From Niastella vici (lineage in GTDB: Bacteria; Bacteroidota; Bacteroidia; Chitinophagales; Chitinophagaceae), in contig NZ_LVYD01000041.1 of the NCBI RefSeq assembly GCF_002077945.1, positions 1 through 64,000 of the forward strand: a DNA stretch of 64,000 nt, given 5' to 3'. The first letter of the stretch is position 1. The number at the start of each line of letters is the position of its first letter. The position numbers and the translations under genes were made by a program. Below the pieces are notes generated by a model. That model was not told the origin of the DNA. It worked only from the letters and a program-made list of their open reading frames with translations, and made no database searches. This document shows positions 15,578-25,206 of this stretch, in pieces.

Positions 15578-18076
15578 TTATTCAATGATCTTTTCTACCC
15601 TGGTAAGCTGACCATCTTCATTCATCCCTTCCAGAATAATGCGTATGCGTTTTGTAACATCATTATTATAGAACTGCAGGGTTACTTTATGATTGTTCTT
15701 ATCAGTTAAAATATAAGGCACCCAATACAGGGTGGTGCGAATATCGGGCAGTTCATTTTGCGCCAGCTCCTTGCTATAATCGGGCGAATAAAATTCCTTT
15801 GGCGCTGCATAACCGGTCAGTTTGGTTTTATCGAGCCCGCCAACATTGGTAGCAGAAGATGATACATCACCTCCTTTCTTGGTATAAATGGCAATGGCGC
15901 CACCAGCCCCGCCGCCCATGGCTCCAAAGAACGGCGGACGGAATGCTTTTACATACGCGATATCAGTAACCGGAATATTCTCTATCGCTGTAACATCAAC
16001 CGGCATTTCATTCAGGAAAAGGGAAGGCGTTGCGCCCCGCCATTGTAATTGCGACCCGCCACCACCGGTAGTGATCTGCAAACCAGCCACCCGGCCCTGC
16101 AGGTAACTAAAGATATTATAAGCACCCATTGCCGAAGGATCGTCGGTGAGGTCGAACGTTGTGGCATCGCCGCCTGTAAACAACCCACTGGTATACTTTT
16201 CATCCATCACCTGTTGCTTGCTCTTTTGCTTTGCCTTCACCGTAACAGTTTCCAACACCTTCACTTTCTTTTCCAGTTCCGGTTTCAATCGCTCGGCTTC
16301 GCTGGCAAAAAAACGGCCGCGGTTCAGCAAGCTTGTATCCAAAGGCATGGGAACACGCCAGGCCGAATCTGGCTTAACAGCAACAGCACCTTTATAAGTG
16401 CCATTGGTGAAGTTCACGACAGCTTTATTAGCGAGGTGCTTGTTGTTGTTGAACTGGTAAAATACCGACACCGTATCAAAGAACACCAGTCCGTCCTGTT
16501 TGAATTTGCCGGTTGAGTCCATCGACAAAAAGAACAGTTGACGCGATGAATCTTTTGCCTGCAGAAAAACATTGATCTGGGTATTTTTAGGCACCTGGCT
16601 GGGCAATACCCCGGTTAAATTAATATTGAGCGACAAATAGTTTTCATGGGGATATTTTATAACCGGCAACTTACCCGCAGCCAGGTCATCCCATTTAAAC
16701 CGGCGCCAGCCATTGGTAAGCATTACCAGGTCGAGGTGCGACCGTACAGTATCATCGTTGCCGGTAAAGTAATAGTATGGATTATTAATATAACCACGCA
16801 GATCGCCGCTTAACAGCAAATGCGATACAATGTTATCGGCATCGGGGTCGGCCTTGCTTAATCCCGCATCGGTAATTGAAATACTCAGGTTCGATCTCAG
16901 GGTATCGGGCACATCTATTACCAATGAGTTCTTACCTCTTCTATCTGTATTCTTAATCGTAGGCACCACACGCGTGGTAAAAAAATAATCTTCCTTGTTC
17001 ACAAAAGCGATCCGTTCTGCAAGGGGCTTCCAATCGGCATCGAACAGGGTCATTTGTATCATCCCGGTGGGAATGCCTTCGAGGGGGATAGAACCGCTCA
17101 CCATAAAATTCTGCTGCAGGTTCAACCTCGCTTTATATACTACCTGCGAATTGAAATAGCCTAACAGGTACAGGGTTTTTAAATTGTCGGGCGACTCCTG
17201 CGACCGTTTAATAATAAATGCCTCCCGGCTGCCTGAAGAGGCGCATTGCAACACAACGCCCGTTGATTTGGCTGCCGGTAAATTCGTTTTATGCGTTTGC
17301 TTTTTCTCATCCTGCCATTCGGCATAATAGGTTTTTCCGGCCTGGGGTTCTATACTAAAACGCCCCATGCCGTCGTGCACGGTGCCAAAAGTAGCAACCG
17401 TAGCGCCGGAAGCATCTTTTATTGAGCCGTTTGCAGAAACCGGTAATCCAAACTCATCTGTTACCTTAACGGCTACTACCGATTCAAGTCCGGTAACCAG
17501 GTCACCGCCTTCGGGGAAAAAACGCAGGCTAACGGCCGGTGTACTGCTGCTGGCAGCGGCAGTGGCTGCTGCTGCGGGTTGTTTGGCTGCCGTTTGTTTG
17601 GCAGCGGGTGTGGTGGCCGCTGTAGTGCCCGGGGCCGACACACCTGTTTTATTTAAAATGCGGATGATCTTGCTGTACAAAAAAGAAGTATCAAAATTCA
17701 GCATCCAGGTGGTGTAAGCACGAAAGATGACCGTGGGCGGCAAATTGGCGGGCAGGTCAAAACTCCCGGCCGATGATGCTTCATAAACTGGCAGCACCTT
17801 TTGTTGTAATACCTTACCCGAAGGATCGATCAGCTCAACATAAAAATTCCTGCTGATGGGGGAAGGAATAATACCTGAGAATATATACGCTTTGAACCAG
17901 ATGGTTTCTCCGGTATTATAAGCGGGTTTATCAAAGTGAACATACACTTTTTCTTGCGGGTATCTTTCTCCATACAGGTTCACCATTGAATCGAGCTGCT
18001 GTGCATAGCCGGCCCCTAAACCGGTAAATAGCAAAACAAAAGCAATCAGGGAACTATAAAAACGGGTGCAATTCAT
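15578..18076 (-). CDS. exported MG2-domain protein with C-terminal TonB plug-like domain
   Basis: An 832-residue protein with a signal peptide (residues 1-25, FVLLFTGLGAGYAQ). An MG2-type macroglobulin domain follows (about 40-130, EKVYVHFDKPAYNTGETIWF). Next comes an Ala/Thr/Pro-rich linker near 150-178, then further beta domains. Close to the C-terminus is a TonB-receptor plug-like segment (about 640-735, SYLQGRVAGLQI, FLNEMPVDVTAIENIP, GGAIAIYTKKG). There is no beta-barrel after the plug. Similar proteins are widespread in Bacteroidota and are usually annotated as carboxypeptidase-regulatory or TonB-plug proteins. A role in periplasmic or outer-membrane complex assembly is inferred, not shown. 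Confidence 0.8.
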   Translation of the reverse strand: MNCTRFYSSLIAFVLLFTGLGAGYAQQLDSMVNLYGERYPQEKVYVHFDKPAYNTGETIWFKAYIFSGIIPSPISRNFYVELIDPSGKVLQQKVLPVYEASSAGSFDLPANLPPTVIFRAYTTWMLNFDTSFLYSKIIRILNKTGVSAPGTTAATTPAAKQTAAKQPAAAATAAASSSTPAVSLRFFPEGGDLVTGLESVVAVKVTDEFGLPVSANGSIKDASGATVATFGTVHDGMGRFSIEPQAGKTYYAEWQDEKKQTHKTNLPAAKSTGVVLQCASSGSREAFIIKRSQESPDNLKTLYLLGYFNSQVVYKARLNLQQNFMVSGSIPLEGIPTGMIQMTLFDADWKPLAERIAFVNKEDYFFTTRVVPTIKNTDRRGKNSLVIDVPDTLRSNLSISITDAGLSKADPDADNIVSHLLLSGDLRGYINNPYYYFTGNDDTVRSHLDLVMLTNGWRRFKWDDLAAGKLPVIKYPHENYLSLNINLTGVLPSQVPKNTQINVFLQAKDSSRQLFFLSMDSTGKFKQDGLVFFDTVSVFYQFNNNKHLANKAVVNFTNGTYKGAVAVKPDSAWRVPMPLDTSLLNRGRFFASEAERLKPELEKKVKVLETVTVKAKQKSKQQVMDEKYTSGLFTGGDATTFDLTDDPSAMGAYNIFSYLQGRVAGLQITTGGGGSQLQWRGATPSLFLNEMPVDVTAIENIPVTDIAYVKAFRPPFFGAMGGGAGGAIAIYTKKGGDVSSSATNVGGLDKTKLTGYAAPKEFYSPDYSKELAQNELPDIRTTLYWVPYILTDKNNHKVTLQFYNNDVTKRIRIILEGMNEDGQLTRVEKIIE

Positions 18077-18240
18077 GGGGCAATTTAACTTTTAACAAAT
18101 TAATGGCTTTCATAGCTTAAAATTGATAAAATTTTGTCTATGAAATGTTAAAGAAACCCACATATTAAGCTTTTTTAATCAAAGCCCCCGGCTGAATGGC
18201 AGTATTCCCTATTTTCCTCGTGATACGTCAAAAATGAAAC

Positions 18241-18297
18241 GGCAAATGAAAAACGCAGCACCCCCACTAGGGCTGCAATTCACGTTTCACATTTGCC
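18241..18297 (-). terminator. candidate nested hairpin downstream of metE
   Basis: GGCAAATG (18241-18248) pairs with CATTTGCC (18290-18297), enclosing GCAGC/GCTGC arms. It lies 14 bp past the metE stop on the minus strand. It has no strong T-run, so it may be only repeat-derived structure. Confidence 0.4.
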
Positions 18298-18310
18298 ATT
18301 TCACGATCTA

Positions 18311-20638
18311 TTACACTGCTTCTGGTTCCTGTGCTTTCTCCCTGGTAACCTGCGCTGCCTGCACCATGTTCTTCAACGCAGCAATAGTCTCCGTCCAGCG
18401 GCGGGTCTTCAATCCGCAATCAGGATTTACCCAAATGTTTTTAACGGGCAACAAAGCCACTGCTTTTTCGAGCAAATACATCATCTCTTCCACCGTAGGC
18501 ACCCGTGGCGAATGAATATCATACACACCGGGCCCAATTTCATTGGGATATTTAAAGTGGGCAAAAGCTTGCAGCAATTCCATTTGCGAGCGGCTTGTTT
18601 CAATGGTTATTACATCTGCATCCATTTTGGCAATATGCTCCATAATGTCATTGAACTCGCTATAACACATATGGGTATGGATCTGTGTTTCATCCTGTAC
18701 ACCGCTTGCCGACAACCTGAATGCTTTTACCGCCCATTCAAGATAAGCAGGTCCATCTTTCTTTCGTAACGGTAATCCTTCCCTGATAGCCGGTTCATCG
18801 ATCTGTATGATCCTGATGCCTGCCTTTTCAAGCGCCATCACTTCGTCACGAATGGCCAGTGCAATTTGAAAGGCAGTCTGCCACCGGGGCTGATCATCGC
18901 GTACGAACGACCATTGCAAAATAGTGACGGGCCCCGTAAGCATGCCCTTCATGAGTTTGCTGGTTTGTGCCTGGGCAAAACAGCTCCATTTTACGGTCAT
19001 ATCGCCGGTTCTGCTTACATCCCCTGCAATTACCGGCGGCTTTACACAGCGGCTGCCATAACTTTGTACCCACCCATTTTGGGTGAATAAAAAACCATCG
19101 AGTTGCTCGCCAAAATATTCAACCATGTCATTGCGCTCAAATTCCCCGTGCACCAATACATCAAGCCCAATTTCTTCCTGCACGCGAATAGCCGATACGG
19201 TTGCTTCTTCAATCTCTGATTCGTATTGCTTTTGCGACAACTCCCCTTTTTTCAATTTAGCCCGTAACTGGCGGATCTCATCTGTTTGAGGAAATGAGCC
19301 AATGGTTGTTGTGGGAAATAAGGGCAAATTAAACCGGAGTTGTTGTATCCGCTGACGCACGGTAAACTCACTCTTACGTTGCGCATCTGCCTCCTTTATA
19401 GCTGCCACCCGGTCTTTTACCGCCTGTTTATGAATACGGGTTGAATGGCGACGGCTTTCAATAGCCCTTGTATTGATCGCCAGCAGTGCTGCATTCCCTT
19501 CCACAATTTGCTTCAGGGCGGTCACTTCACCCAGCTTTTGTTTGGCAAAAGCCATCCAGTTCCTGATCTCCGCATCAATAGCTGTTTCACCATCAAGGTC
19601 AACCGGCGAATGCAGCAAGGAACAGGAAGGCGCCAGCATGATCCTTTCTTCGCCAATAGCCACCCGGGCTTTTTCAATCAATGCCAATGACCTGCTGTAA
19701 TCGTTCTTCCAGATGTTACGCCCGTCAACAACACCTAACGACAAAGACATTTTGGGTGGAATAGCTTTCAATACATCATCTATTTGTTGCGGGGCGCGTA
19801 CCAGATCAATGTGCAGGGCGCATACGGGCAGGTTGGCCGCCAGGCTGGTATTCTCCTGTAATCCTTCAAAATAGGTAGCCAGTAAAATTTTCAGATTGCA
19901 CTGTTTGCGGATCTCTTTGTATGCATACTGAAAAGCCTGTTGTTGTTTTTCGGTAAGGTCTGTTGCCAGAAAGGGTTCATCGAGCTGAACCCATTCAGCG
20001 CCTGCTTCTTCGAGCCTTTTGAGCACCTCAATATAAACAGGCAGCAGTTGTTTCAACAGATCGATCTTATCGAAGGAGCTGTCAGCAGCCTCGCCGCTTT
20101 GCTTTTCTTTTCCCAACAACAAATAAGAAACCGGCCCAATGAGAACCGGTTTTGGTGTAGTTCCTGTTACGCGTTGGCATTCATTGAATTCATGAAACAA
20201 CTTATCAGATAAAATGCGGAATTGCTGGGCAGCTATAAACTCCGGTACAATATAATGATAGTTGGTATCGAACCACTTGGTCATTTCCATAGCGGTGATA
20301 TCGAGGCCATGTTGCTGATAACCCCGCGCCATAGCGAAATAGAGGTCTATTTCTGCATTCTGGGGAATGTCGGTTGCCACGGGCGTATACCGGTGTGGTA
20401 TAACCCCTAATAACAACGACATATCGAGCACCTGGTCATAAAAACTGAAATCGTTACAGGGTATCATATCGATACCGGCCTGCTTTTGCAATAACCAGTT
20501 TTCTTCCCTGATCTTTTTGGCGGCAAAAACCAATTCGTTCCTGTTGATGTTGCCTGCCCAGTACTGTTCACAGGCTTTTTTTAACTGGCGTTGCGCCCCA
20601 ATACGGGGGAACCCAAGATTGTGTGTTAGCATACGCAT
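18311..20638 (-). CDS. metE: cobalamin-independent methionine synthase
   Basis: A 775-residue enzyme transferring the methyl group of 5-methyltetrahydrofolate-polyglutamate to homocysteine without B12. The N-terminus MLTHNLGFPRIGAQRQLKKA is typical. The ATG at 20632 is an equally plausible start. Zinc ligands are visible in IHTHMCYSEFND (His and Cys) and NPDCGLKTRRW (Cys). The C-terminal barrel contains TTTIGSFPQT and VHGEFERNDMVEYFGEQL. A cobalamin riboswitch lies upstream, so expression should fall when adenosylcobalamin is plentiful. It is downstream of nrdBA but separated by a terminator. Confidence 0.96.
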   Translation of the reverse strand: MRMLTHNLGFPRIGAQRQLKKACEQYWAGNINRNELVFAAKKIREENWLLQKQAGIDMIPCNDFSFYDQVLDMSLLLGVIPHRYTPVATDIPQNAEIDLYFAMARGYQQHGLDITAMEMTKWFDTNYHYIVPEFIAAQQFRILSDKLFHEFNECQRVTGTTPKPVLIGPVSYLLLGKEKQSGEAADSSFDKIDLLKQLLPVYIEVLKRLEEAGAEWVQLDEPFLATDLTEKQQQAFQYAYKEIRKQCNLKILLATYFEGLQENTSLAANLPVCALHIDLVRAPQQIDDVLKAIPPKMSLSLGVVDGRNIWKNDYSRSLALIEKARVAIGEERIMLAPSCSLLHSPVDLDGETAIDAEIRNWMAFAKQKLGEVTALKQIVEGNAALLAINTRAIESRRHSTRIHKQAVKDRVAAIKEADAQRKSEFTVRQRIQQLRFNLPLFPTTTIGSFPQTDEIRQLRAKLKKGELSQKQYESEIEEATVSAIRVQEEIGLDVLVHGEFERNDMVEYFGEQLDGFLFTQNGWVQSYGSRCVKPPVIAGDVSRTGDMTVKWSCFAQAQTSKLMKGMLTGPVTILQWSFVRDDQPRWQTAFQIALAIRDEVMALEKAGIRIIQIDEPAIREGLPLRKKDGPAYLEWAVKAFRLSASGVQDETQIHTHMCYSEFNDIMEHIAKMDADVITIETSRSQMELLQAFAHFKYPNEIGPGVYDIHSPRVPTVEEMMYLLEKAVALLPVKNIWVNPDCGLKTRRWTETIAALKNMVQAAQVTREKAQEPEAV

Positions 20639-20654
20639 AAAACATTTAGTGAAA

Positions 20655-20675
20655 CATTAATGAATAGTATTAATG
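20655..20675 (-). other. small hairpin between riboswitch and metE
   Basis: CATTAAT and ATTAATG (7-bp arms, 7-nt loop) lie 17 bp before the metE start. It could be part of the riboswitch expression platform, but I cannot assign competing pairings by eye. Confidence 0.3.
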
Positions 20676-20802
20676 TCTTTACGTTTAATGTGTATGCTTT
20701 CGTGATAAAGTGTTAGAGAGAAACAGTTACAATGTGAGGTGCAAAGTGAGGTTAACTGCTCCTGACTGCTGCTTTTGAACCGCGAAAGCATTGGTCTCAA
20801 TT

Positions 20803-20960
20803 TTCAGGCAAGTATCCTGGCTTATTGTTTGGCTGCATGCCTTCCCATACCATTGAGGCCTGATACAGTGGCTAATTATGCAGCGTTATGAGGAATGGCA
20901 TTCCTCATTACAACATACAGTTGCGCGACAGCCCGTGATTCACACACGGTTCCTTTTTAA
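20803..20960 (-). promoter_or_regulatory. cobalamin riboswitch upstream of metE
   Basis: Read on the minus strand, the element carries GGAACCGTGTGTGAATCACG near its 5' end. It then has GGCTGTCGCGCAACTGT, a GCCACTGTATCAGGC arm and GGGAAGGCATGCAGCC, and it ends in the B12 box AGCCAGGATACTTGCC (20822-20807). Order and spacing match the adenosylcobalamin-binding riboswitch class. The box differs from the textbook AGCCAGGAGACCTGCC by two bases. About 165 nt separate it from the metE start, enough room for an expression platform. Confidence 0.92.
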
Positions 20961-21049
20961 TACTCCGCCGAAGCGGAATAACCTAAAAACAAGTGTTAAA
21001 GTAAAGAACTGAAGGAACGAAGATAGCAAATAATGAATTACAAGCAAGG

Positions 21050-21094
21050 GCTTTAAAAACGAACAGGCCCTCCCGGCGAAACGGGAAGGCCTGT
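21050..21094 (-). terminator. terminator of the nrdBA operon
   Basis: ACAGGCC and TCCCG arms (21063-21075) pair with CGGGA and GGCCTGT (21082-21094). The minus strand continues with a T-rich tail. It separates nrdA from the metE riboswitch region. Confidence 0.75.
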
Positions 21095-21123
21095 ATTATA
21101 TATGGTAGGTTAGAAAGTTACAA

Positions 21124-23496
21124 TTAAGCGCTGCAGGTAACACATCCGTCTTCCATGCTGCAGGTGCCACCATTGAGCCCGTCATTATCGGCTCCATCAC
21201 CCGACTTCGGCATAACCGGCTCCATTTGACGGCTGCCTTGTTTTTCAACGGTGAACTGTACCGCCTGGGCCGCAGCCTGTGTACGCAGATAATACATCCC
21301 GGTTTTCAGGCCCTGCTTCCATGCATAGAAGTGCATAGAGGTTAATTTGGCTACGGTTGGATTATCAACAAACAGGTTGAGTGATTGCGACTGACAAATA
21401 AAGGCGCCACGATCGGCAGCCATATCGATCAAATGACGTTGTTTTATTTCCCAAACGGTTTTGTACAACGCTTTGATGTCGGCCGGAATTTCATCGATCT
21501 GCTGAATAGAACCATTGGCCGCGATGATCTTGTTCTTCATGGTATCGTTCCACAGCCCCAGTTGCACCAGGTCTTTCAAAAGGTGTTTGTTTACAATGAT
21601 AAACTCACCACTCAATACCCGGCGCACATAAATATTAGAAGTGTAAGGTTCAAAACATTCATTGTTACCCAGTATCTGTGAAGTAGAAGCGGTTGGCATA
21701 GGCGCTACCAGCAATGAGTTGCGAACACCATGCTTCATTACTTCCTGGCGCAATGTTTCCCAATCGTGTCTGTTACTTGGTTCTACATTCCACAGGTCGA
21801 ACTGGAACTGACCTTTTGATAAGGGTGAACCGGCAAAGGTTTCATAAGCGCCCTGCTCAATGGCCATGTCTTTACTTGCTGTCATGGAAGCAAAGTAAAT
21901 GGTCTCGAAAACATTTTTATTCAACACTTTCGCCAGATCGCTTTCAAAAGGCAAACGCAGCAGAATGAATACATCGGCCAATCCCTGTACACCCAGGCCA
22001 ATGGGGCGGTGACGCAGGTTGCTACGCTTTGCTTCCTCAATAGGATAATAGTTATTATCGATGATGCGATTGAGGTTGCGCGTTACCTGGTAGGTTACTT
22101 CGTATAATTTATTGAAATCGAATTTTCCTTCATTTACAAAGCGGGGCAATGCCAGCGAAGCCAGGTTACAAACAGCCACTTCATCGGCGCTGGTATATTC
22201 CAGGATCTCAGTACACAGGTTGCTGCTTTTGATAGTTCCCAGGTTCTGCTGATTGCTCTTCTTATTAGCCGCATCTTTATACAGCATATAAGGCGTTCCG
22301 GTCTCTATTTGTGCTTCCAGGATGGCAAACCACAGGTCCTGCGCTTTAATAACTTTGCGGGCGCGGCCTTCCTGCTCATAACGATGATACAGAGCTTCAA
22401 ACTCATCACCAAATGTATCGCCCAGGCCGGGCGCTTCATTGGGGCAGAACAGGCTCCAGTCGCCATTTTGCTCAACGCGTTTCATGAACAGGTCACTGAT
22501 CCACAGTGCATAGAACAGATCGCGTGCACGCATTTCTTCCTTACCATGGTTTTTACGCAGGTCGAGGAAGCCTTCTATATCAGCATGCCAGGGCTCCAGG
22601 TAAATAGCAAAAGCCCCTTTACGTTTGCCACCGCCCTGGTCAACATAACGGGCAGTATCGTTGAACACACGCAGCATGGGAATGATTCCATTGCTGGTGC
22701 CATTGGTACCACCGATATAGCTACCGGTAGCGCGTACGTTATGAATTGACAACCCGATACCACCGGCGCTTTGTGATATTTTGGCCGTTTGTTTCAGTGT
22801 ATCATAAATACCATCGATGCTGTCATCTTTCATGGTCAGCAAAAAGCAGCTCGACATTTGCGGCTTGGGCGTACCGGCATTGAACAAGGTAGGCGTGGCA
22901 TGGGTGAACCAGCGTTCACTCATTAAGTTATAGGTCTTTACCGCGCTTTCAATATCGCCAAGGTGTATACCAATGGCAACGCGCATGTACATATGCTGGG
23001 GGCGTTCGCTCACTTTACCATCGATGCGCAGCAGGTACGATTTTTCCAGTGTTTTGAACCCGAAATAATCGAACCCGAAATCGCGGTCATAAATGATCGA
23101 GCTATCAAGCAACTCGGCATTGGCTTCGATGATCTCCATCACCTCATCGGCCAGCAACGGCATTTTACGGCCAGTAGCGGTATCAGTATAGTCATGCAGC
23201 TTGCGCATCGTTTCAGAAAATGATTTTTCTGTATTCTTATGCAGGTTGCTTACTGCGATCCGTGAAGCCAGCAGGGCATAGTCAGGATGCTTGGTAGTTA
23301 ATGAAGCCGCTGTTTCTGCAGCCAGGTTATCCAGCTCGCTGGTGCTAACCCCATCATAAATACCTTCAATCACTTTCTTCGTTACTTCTATCACATCAAC
23401 CAGCGGGCTCAATCCATACGACAGCTTCTGGATGCGCGCGGTGATCTTATCGAACTTTACCGTTTCTTTTTTCCCGTTCCTTTTAATTACGTTCAT
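21124..23496 (-). CDS. nrdA: ribonucleoside-diphosphate reductase class I, alpha subunit
   Basis: A 790-residue catalytic subunit reducing ribonucleoside diphosphates. It has an N-terminal ATP-cone (about 1-90, [20 protein letters not shown]), which gives dATP activity control. The substrate-site cysteine region [12 protein letters not shown] and the NLCTEI finger-loop region follow, then [19 protein letters not shown]. The C-terminal tail has redox cysteines ([16 protein letters not shown]). It lies 81 bp after nrdB in one operon behind a cobalamin riboswitch. Class I enzymes do not need B12, so riboswitch repression makes sense if a B12-dependent class II enzyme also exists in the genome. 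Confidence 0.96.
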   Translation of the reverse strand: MNVIKRNGKKETVKFDKITARIQKLSYGLSPLVDVIEVTKKVIEGIYDGVSTSELDNLAAETAASLTTKHPDYALLASRIAVSNLHKNTEKSFSETMRKLHDYTDTATGRKMPLLADEVMEIIEANAELLDSSIIYDRDFGFDYFGFKTLEKSYLLRIDGKVSERPQHMYMRVAIGIHLGDIESAVKTYNLMSERWFTHATPTLFNAGTPKPQMSSCFLLTMKDDSIDGIYDTLKQTAKISQSAGGIGLSIHNVRATGSYIGGTNGTSNGIIPMLRVFNDTARYVDQGGGKRKGAFAIYLEPWHADIEGFLDLRKNHGKEEMRARDLFYALWISDLFMKRVEQNGDWSLFCPNEAPGLGDTFGDEFEALYHRYEQEGRARKVIKAQDLWFAILEAQIETGTPYMLYKDAANKKSNQQNLGTIKSSNLCTEILEYTSADEVAVCNLASLALPRFVNEGKFDFNKLYEVTYQVTRNLNRIIDNNYYPIEEAKRSNLRHRPIGLGVQGLADVFILLRLPFESDLAKVLNKNVFETIYFASMTASKDMAIEQGAYETFAGSPLSKGQFQFDLWNVEPSNRHDWETLRQEVMKHGVRNSLLVAPMPTASTSQILGNNECFEPYTSNIYVRRVLSGEFIIVNKHLLKDLVQLGLWNDTMKNKIIAANGSIQQIDEIPADIKALYKTVWEIKQRHLIDMAADRGAFICQSQSLNLFVDNPTVAKLTSMHFYAWKQGLKTGMYYLRTQAAAQAVQFTVEKQGSRQMEPVMPKSGDGADNDGLNGGTCSMEDGCVTCSA

Positions 23497-23577
23497 GCTA
23501 ATGGAGTTTATAGTGCTATCAAATAATATTTCTGGTCTTCGGAATGTTGGATTGTAAGAATTGGTGCTTTTATTATT

Positions 23578-24549
23578 CTAGAAATCTTCGTCAAGCGAGA
23601 ACTGTTGCGATTCTTTGCTGGAATTTACACCAGCCTTACGATAATCACCCACCCGCTTTTCAAAGAAATTGGTCTTACCCTGCAGGGAGATCATTTCCAT
23701 AAAGTCGAACGGATTGCTGGCATTGAACATTTTCGGATAACCCAGCTCGCTCAGCCACCTGTCGGCAACAAATTCAATATACTGCTGCATTAACCGGGCA
23801 TTCATGCCAATAAGATCAACCGGCAGCGCTTCGGTGATAAATTCTTTTTCAATACGAACGGCATCGCCGATAATATTAAATACCTGCTCCTGCGATAATT
23901 TTTGCTGCAGCATGCTGTACAACAAACAGGCAAACTCACAATGCAATCCTTCATCGCGGCTGATCAGTTCATTGCTGAATGTAAGACCGGGCATCAACCC
24001 TCTTTTTTTCAACCAGAAAATTGAGCAAAAGCTACCGCTGAAGAAAATACCTTCCACTGCTGCAAAGGCTACTAAACGTTCGGCGAAGTTCCCCTGTTCA
24101 ATCCAGCGCAGTGCCCATTCTGCTTTTTTCTTTACGGCCGGAACCGTATCAATTGCATGGAACAACCTGTCTTTTTCATTCACATCTTTTACATAAGTAT
24201 CTATCAGCAATGCGTACGTTTCAGAGTGAATGTTTTCCATCATGATCTGAAAACCATAAAAGCAGCGGGCCTCAGGCAACTGCACTTCACTCATGAAGTT
24301 CACAGCCAGGTTTTCATTTACAATACCATCGCTGGCGGCAAAAAAGGCCAGCACATGCGAAATAAAATGACGTTCCCCGTCATTGAGGTTGGCCCAGTCT
24401 TTCAGATCACCACTTAAATCAATTTCTTCTGCGGTCCAGAAACTGGCCTCATGCTTTTTATACATTTCCCATATGCGTGGATATTTGATTGGAAGAATTA
24501 CAAAACGGTCTTTGTTCTCCTGTAACAACACTTCATTTTCGGACTGCAT
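23578..24549 (-). CDS. nrdB: ribonucleoside-diphosphate reductase class I, beta subunit
   Basis: A 323-residue ferritin-like R2 subunit that houses the metal-tyrosyl radical cofactor. The metal ligands and radical tyrosine occur in [18 protein letters not shown] (Glu105, His108, Tyr112), an arrangement resembling the eukaryotic-type R2. The second ligand cluster is in [12 protein letters not shown]. The C-terminus ends SLDEDF, an acidic/Phe tail typical of the alpha-subunit docking peptide. First gene of the nrdB-nrdA operon. The cobalamin riboswitch ends 133 bp upstream. Confidence 0.95.
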   Translation of the reverse strand: MQSENEVLLQENKDRFVILPIKYPRIWEMYKKHEASFWTAEEIDLSGDLKDWANLNDGERHFISHVLAFFAASDGIVNENLAVNFMSEVQLPEARCFYGFQIMMENIHSETYALLIDTYVKDVNEKDRLFHAIDTVPAVKKKAEWALRWIEQGNFAERLVAFAAVEGIFFSGSFCSIFWLKKRGLMPGLTFSNELISRDEGLHCEFACLLYSMLQQKLSQEQVFNIIGDAVRIEKEFITEALPVDLIGMNARLMQQYIEFVADRWLSELGYPKMFNASNPFDFMEMISLQGKTNFFEKRVGDYRKAGVNSSKESQQFSLDEDF

Positions 24550-24681
24550 GATAAATGGTTAGAATTTTTAAAAAATGCGGCCCAACAGCAGATAGCAACT
24601 CCAATAACTTCGCGTGAAATAGCTGAAGCATCAATCATTTGCCGGTACCTTATCGGGAAAGTTCCAAACATATTTTGTCAA

Positions 24682-24873
24682 CGGCAGGTCTCCTGGCTTG
24701 TTGGTTTGCTGAACACCTTCCCGCCCATGTGGCTTTCACCGGTCATTGGCAGTGGTCATTGTAGTATCAGCTTAATGACTGGGTTGTTATTGAAGAATGA
24801 GGACTGTTAACTTTCCAATCACCCAACTTACAGTTGCCCGTCAGCCCGTGATTTTCACACGGTTCCCTTTTAA
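24682..24873 (-). promoter_or_regulatory. cobalamin riboswitch upstream of nrdB-nrdA
   Basis: On the minus strand it begins GGGAACCGTGTGAAAATCAC, continues GGCTGACGGGCAACTGTAAG, has GTGAAAGCCACATGGG and GCGGGAAGGTGTTCAGC, and ends in the textbook B12 box AGCCAGGAGACCTGCC (24698-24683). All conserved blocks of the AdoCbl riboswitch are present in order. A long variable arm lies near 24740-24830. It should couple class I reductase expression inversely to adenosylcobalamin. Confidence 0.95.
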
Positions 24874-25206
24874 GCCGGCTGATTGATATGAAGTAATCAT
24901 CCGGCACCGCAACAATTATTTGTAAGAACCGGTTACGAAAGTAGTACGCAGATGAAATAATTATTAAAACAGTTTTACACAGGTGTTAATAGAATTATTA
25001 TCAATGTTAAATGTATTTGAATTAAGCCCATTCACCTTCTTAAAAAAAGCCGCACAAACAATGGAAAAAGAATCAGTTACATGCAAACAAATTGAGTGCT
25101 ACCGGGTTATGCATAACGATACGTTCACTTATTATATTCATGGTTTTTGGGTATGATTTAATTTACCGACTTTCGCAACCTGAAATAACCATTAAATTCA
25201 TCGAAC
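24874..25206. other. divergent intergenic region between the nrdBA riboswitch and the M32 carboxypeptidase gene
   Basis: This AT-rich 333-bp stretch must hold the nrdBA promoter (minus strand) and the carboxypeptidase promoter (plus strand). I find no exact -33/-7 pair for either; TACTTTCG on the minus strand near 24940 is one base off the -7 consensus. No coding frame worth calling. Confidence 0.4.
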
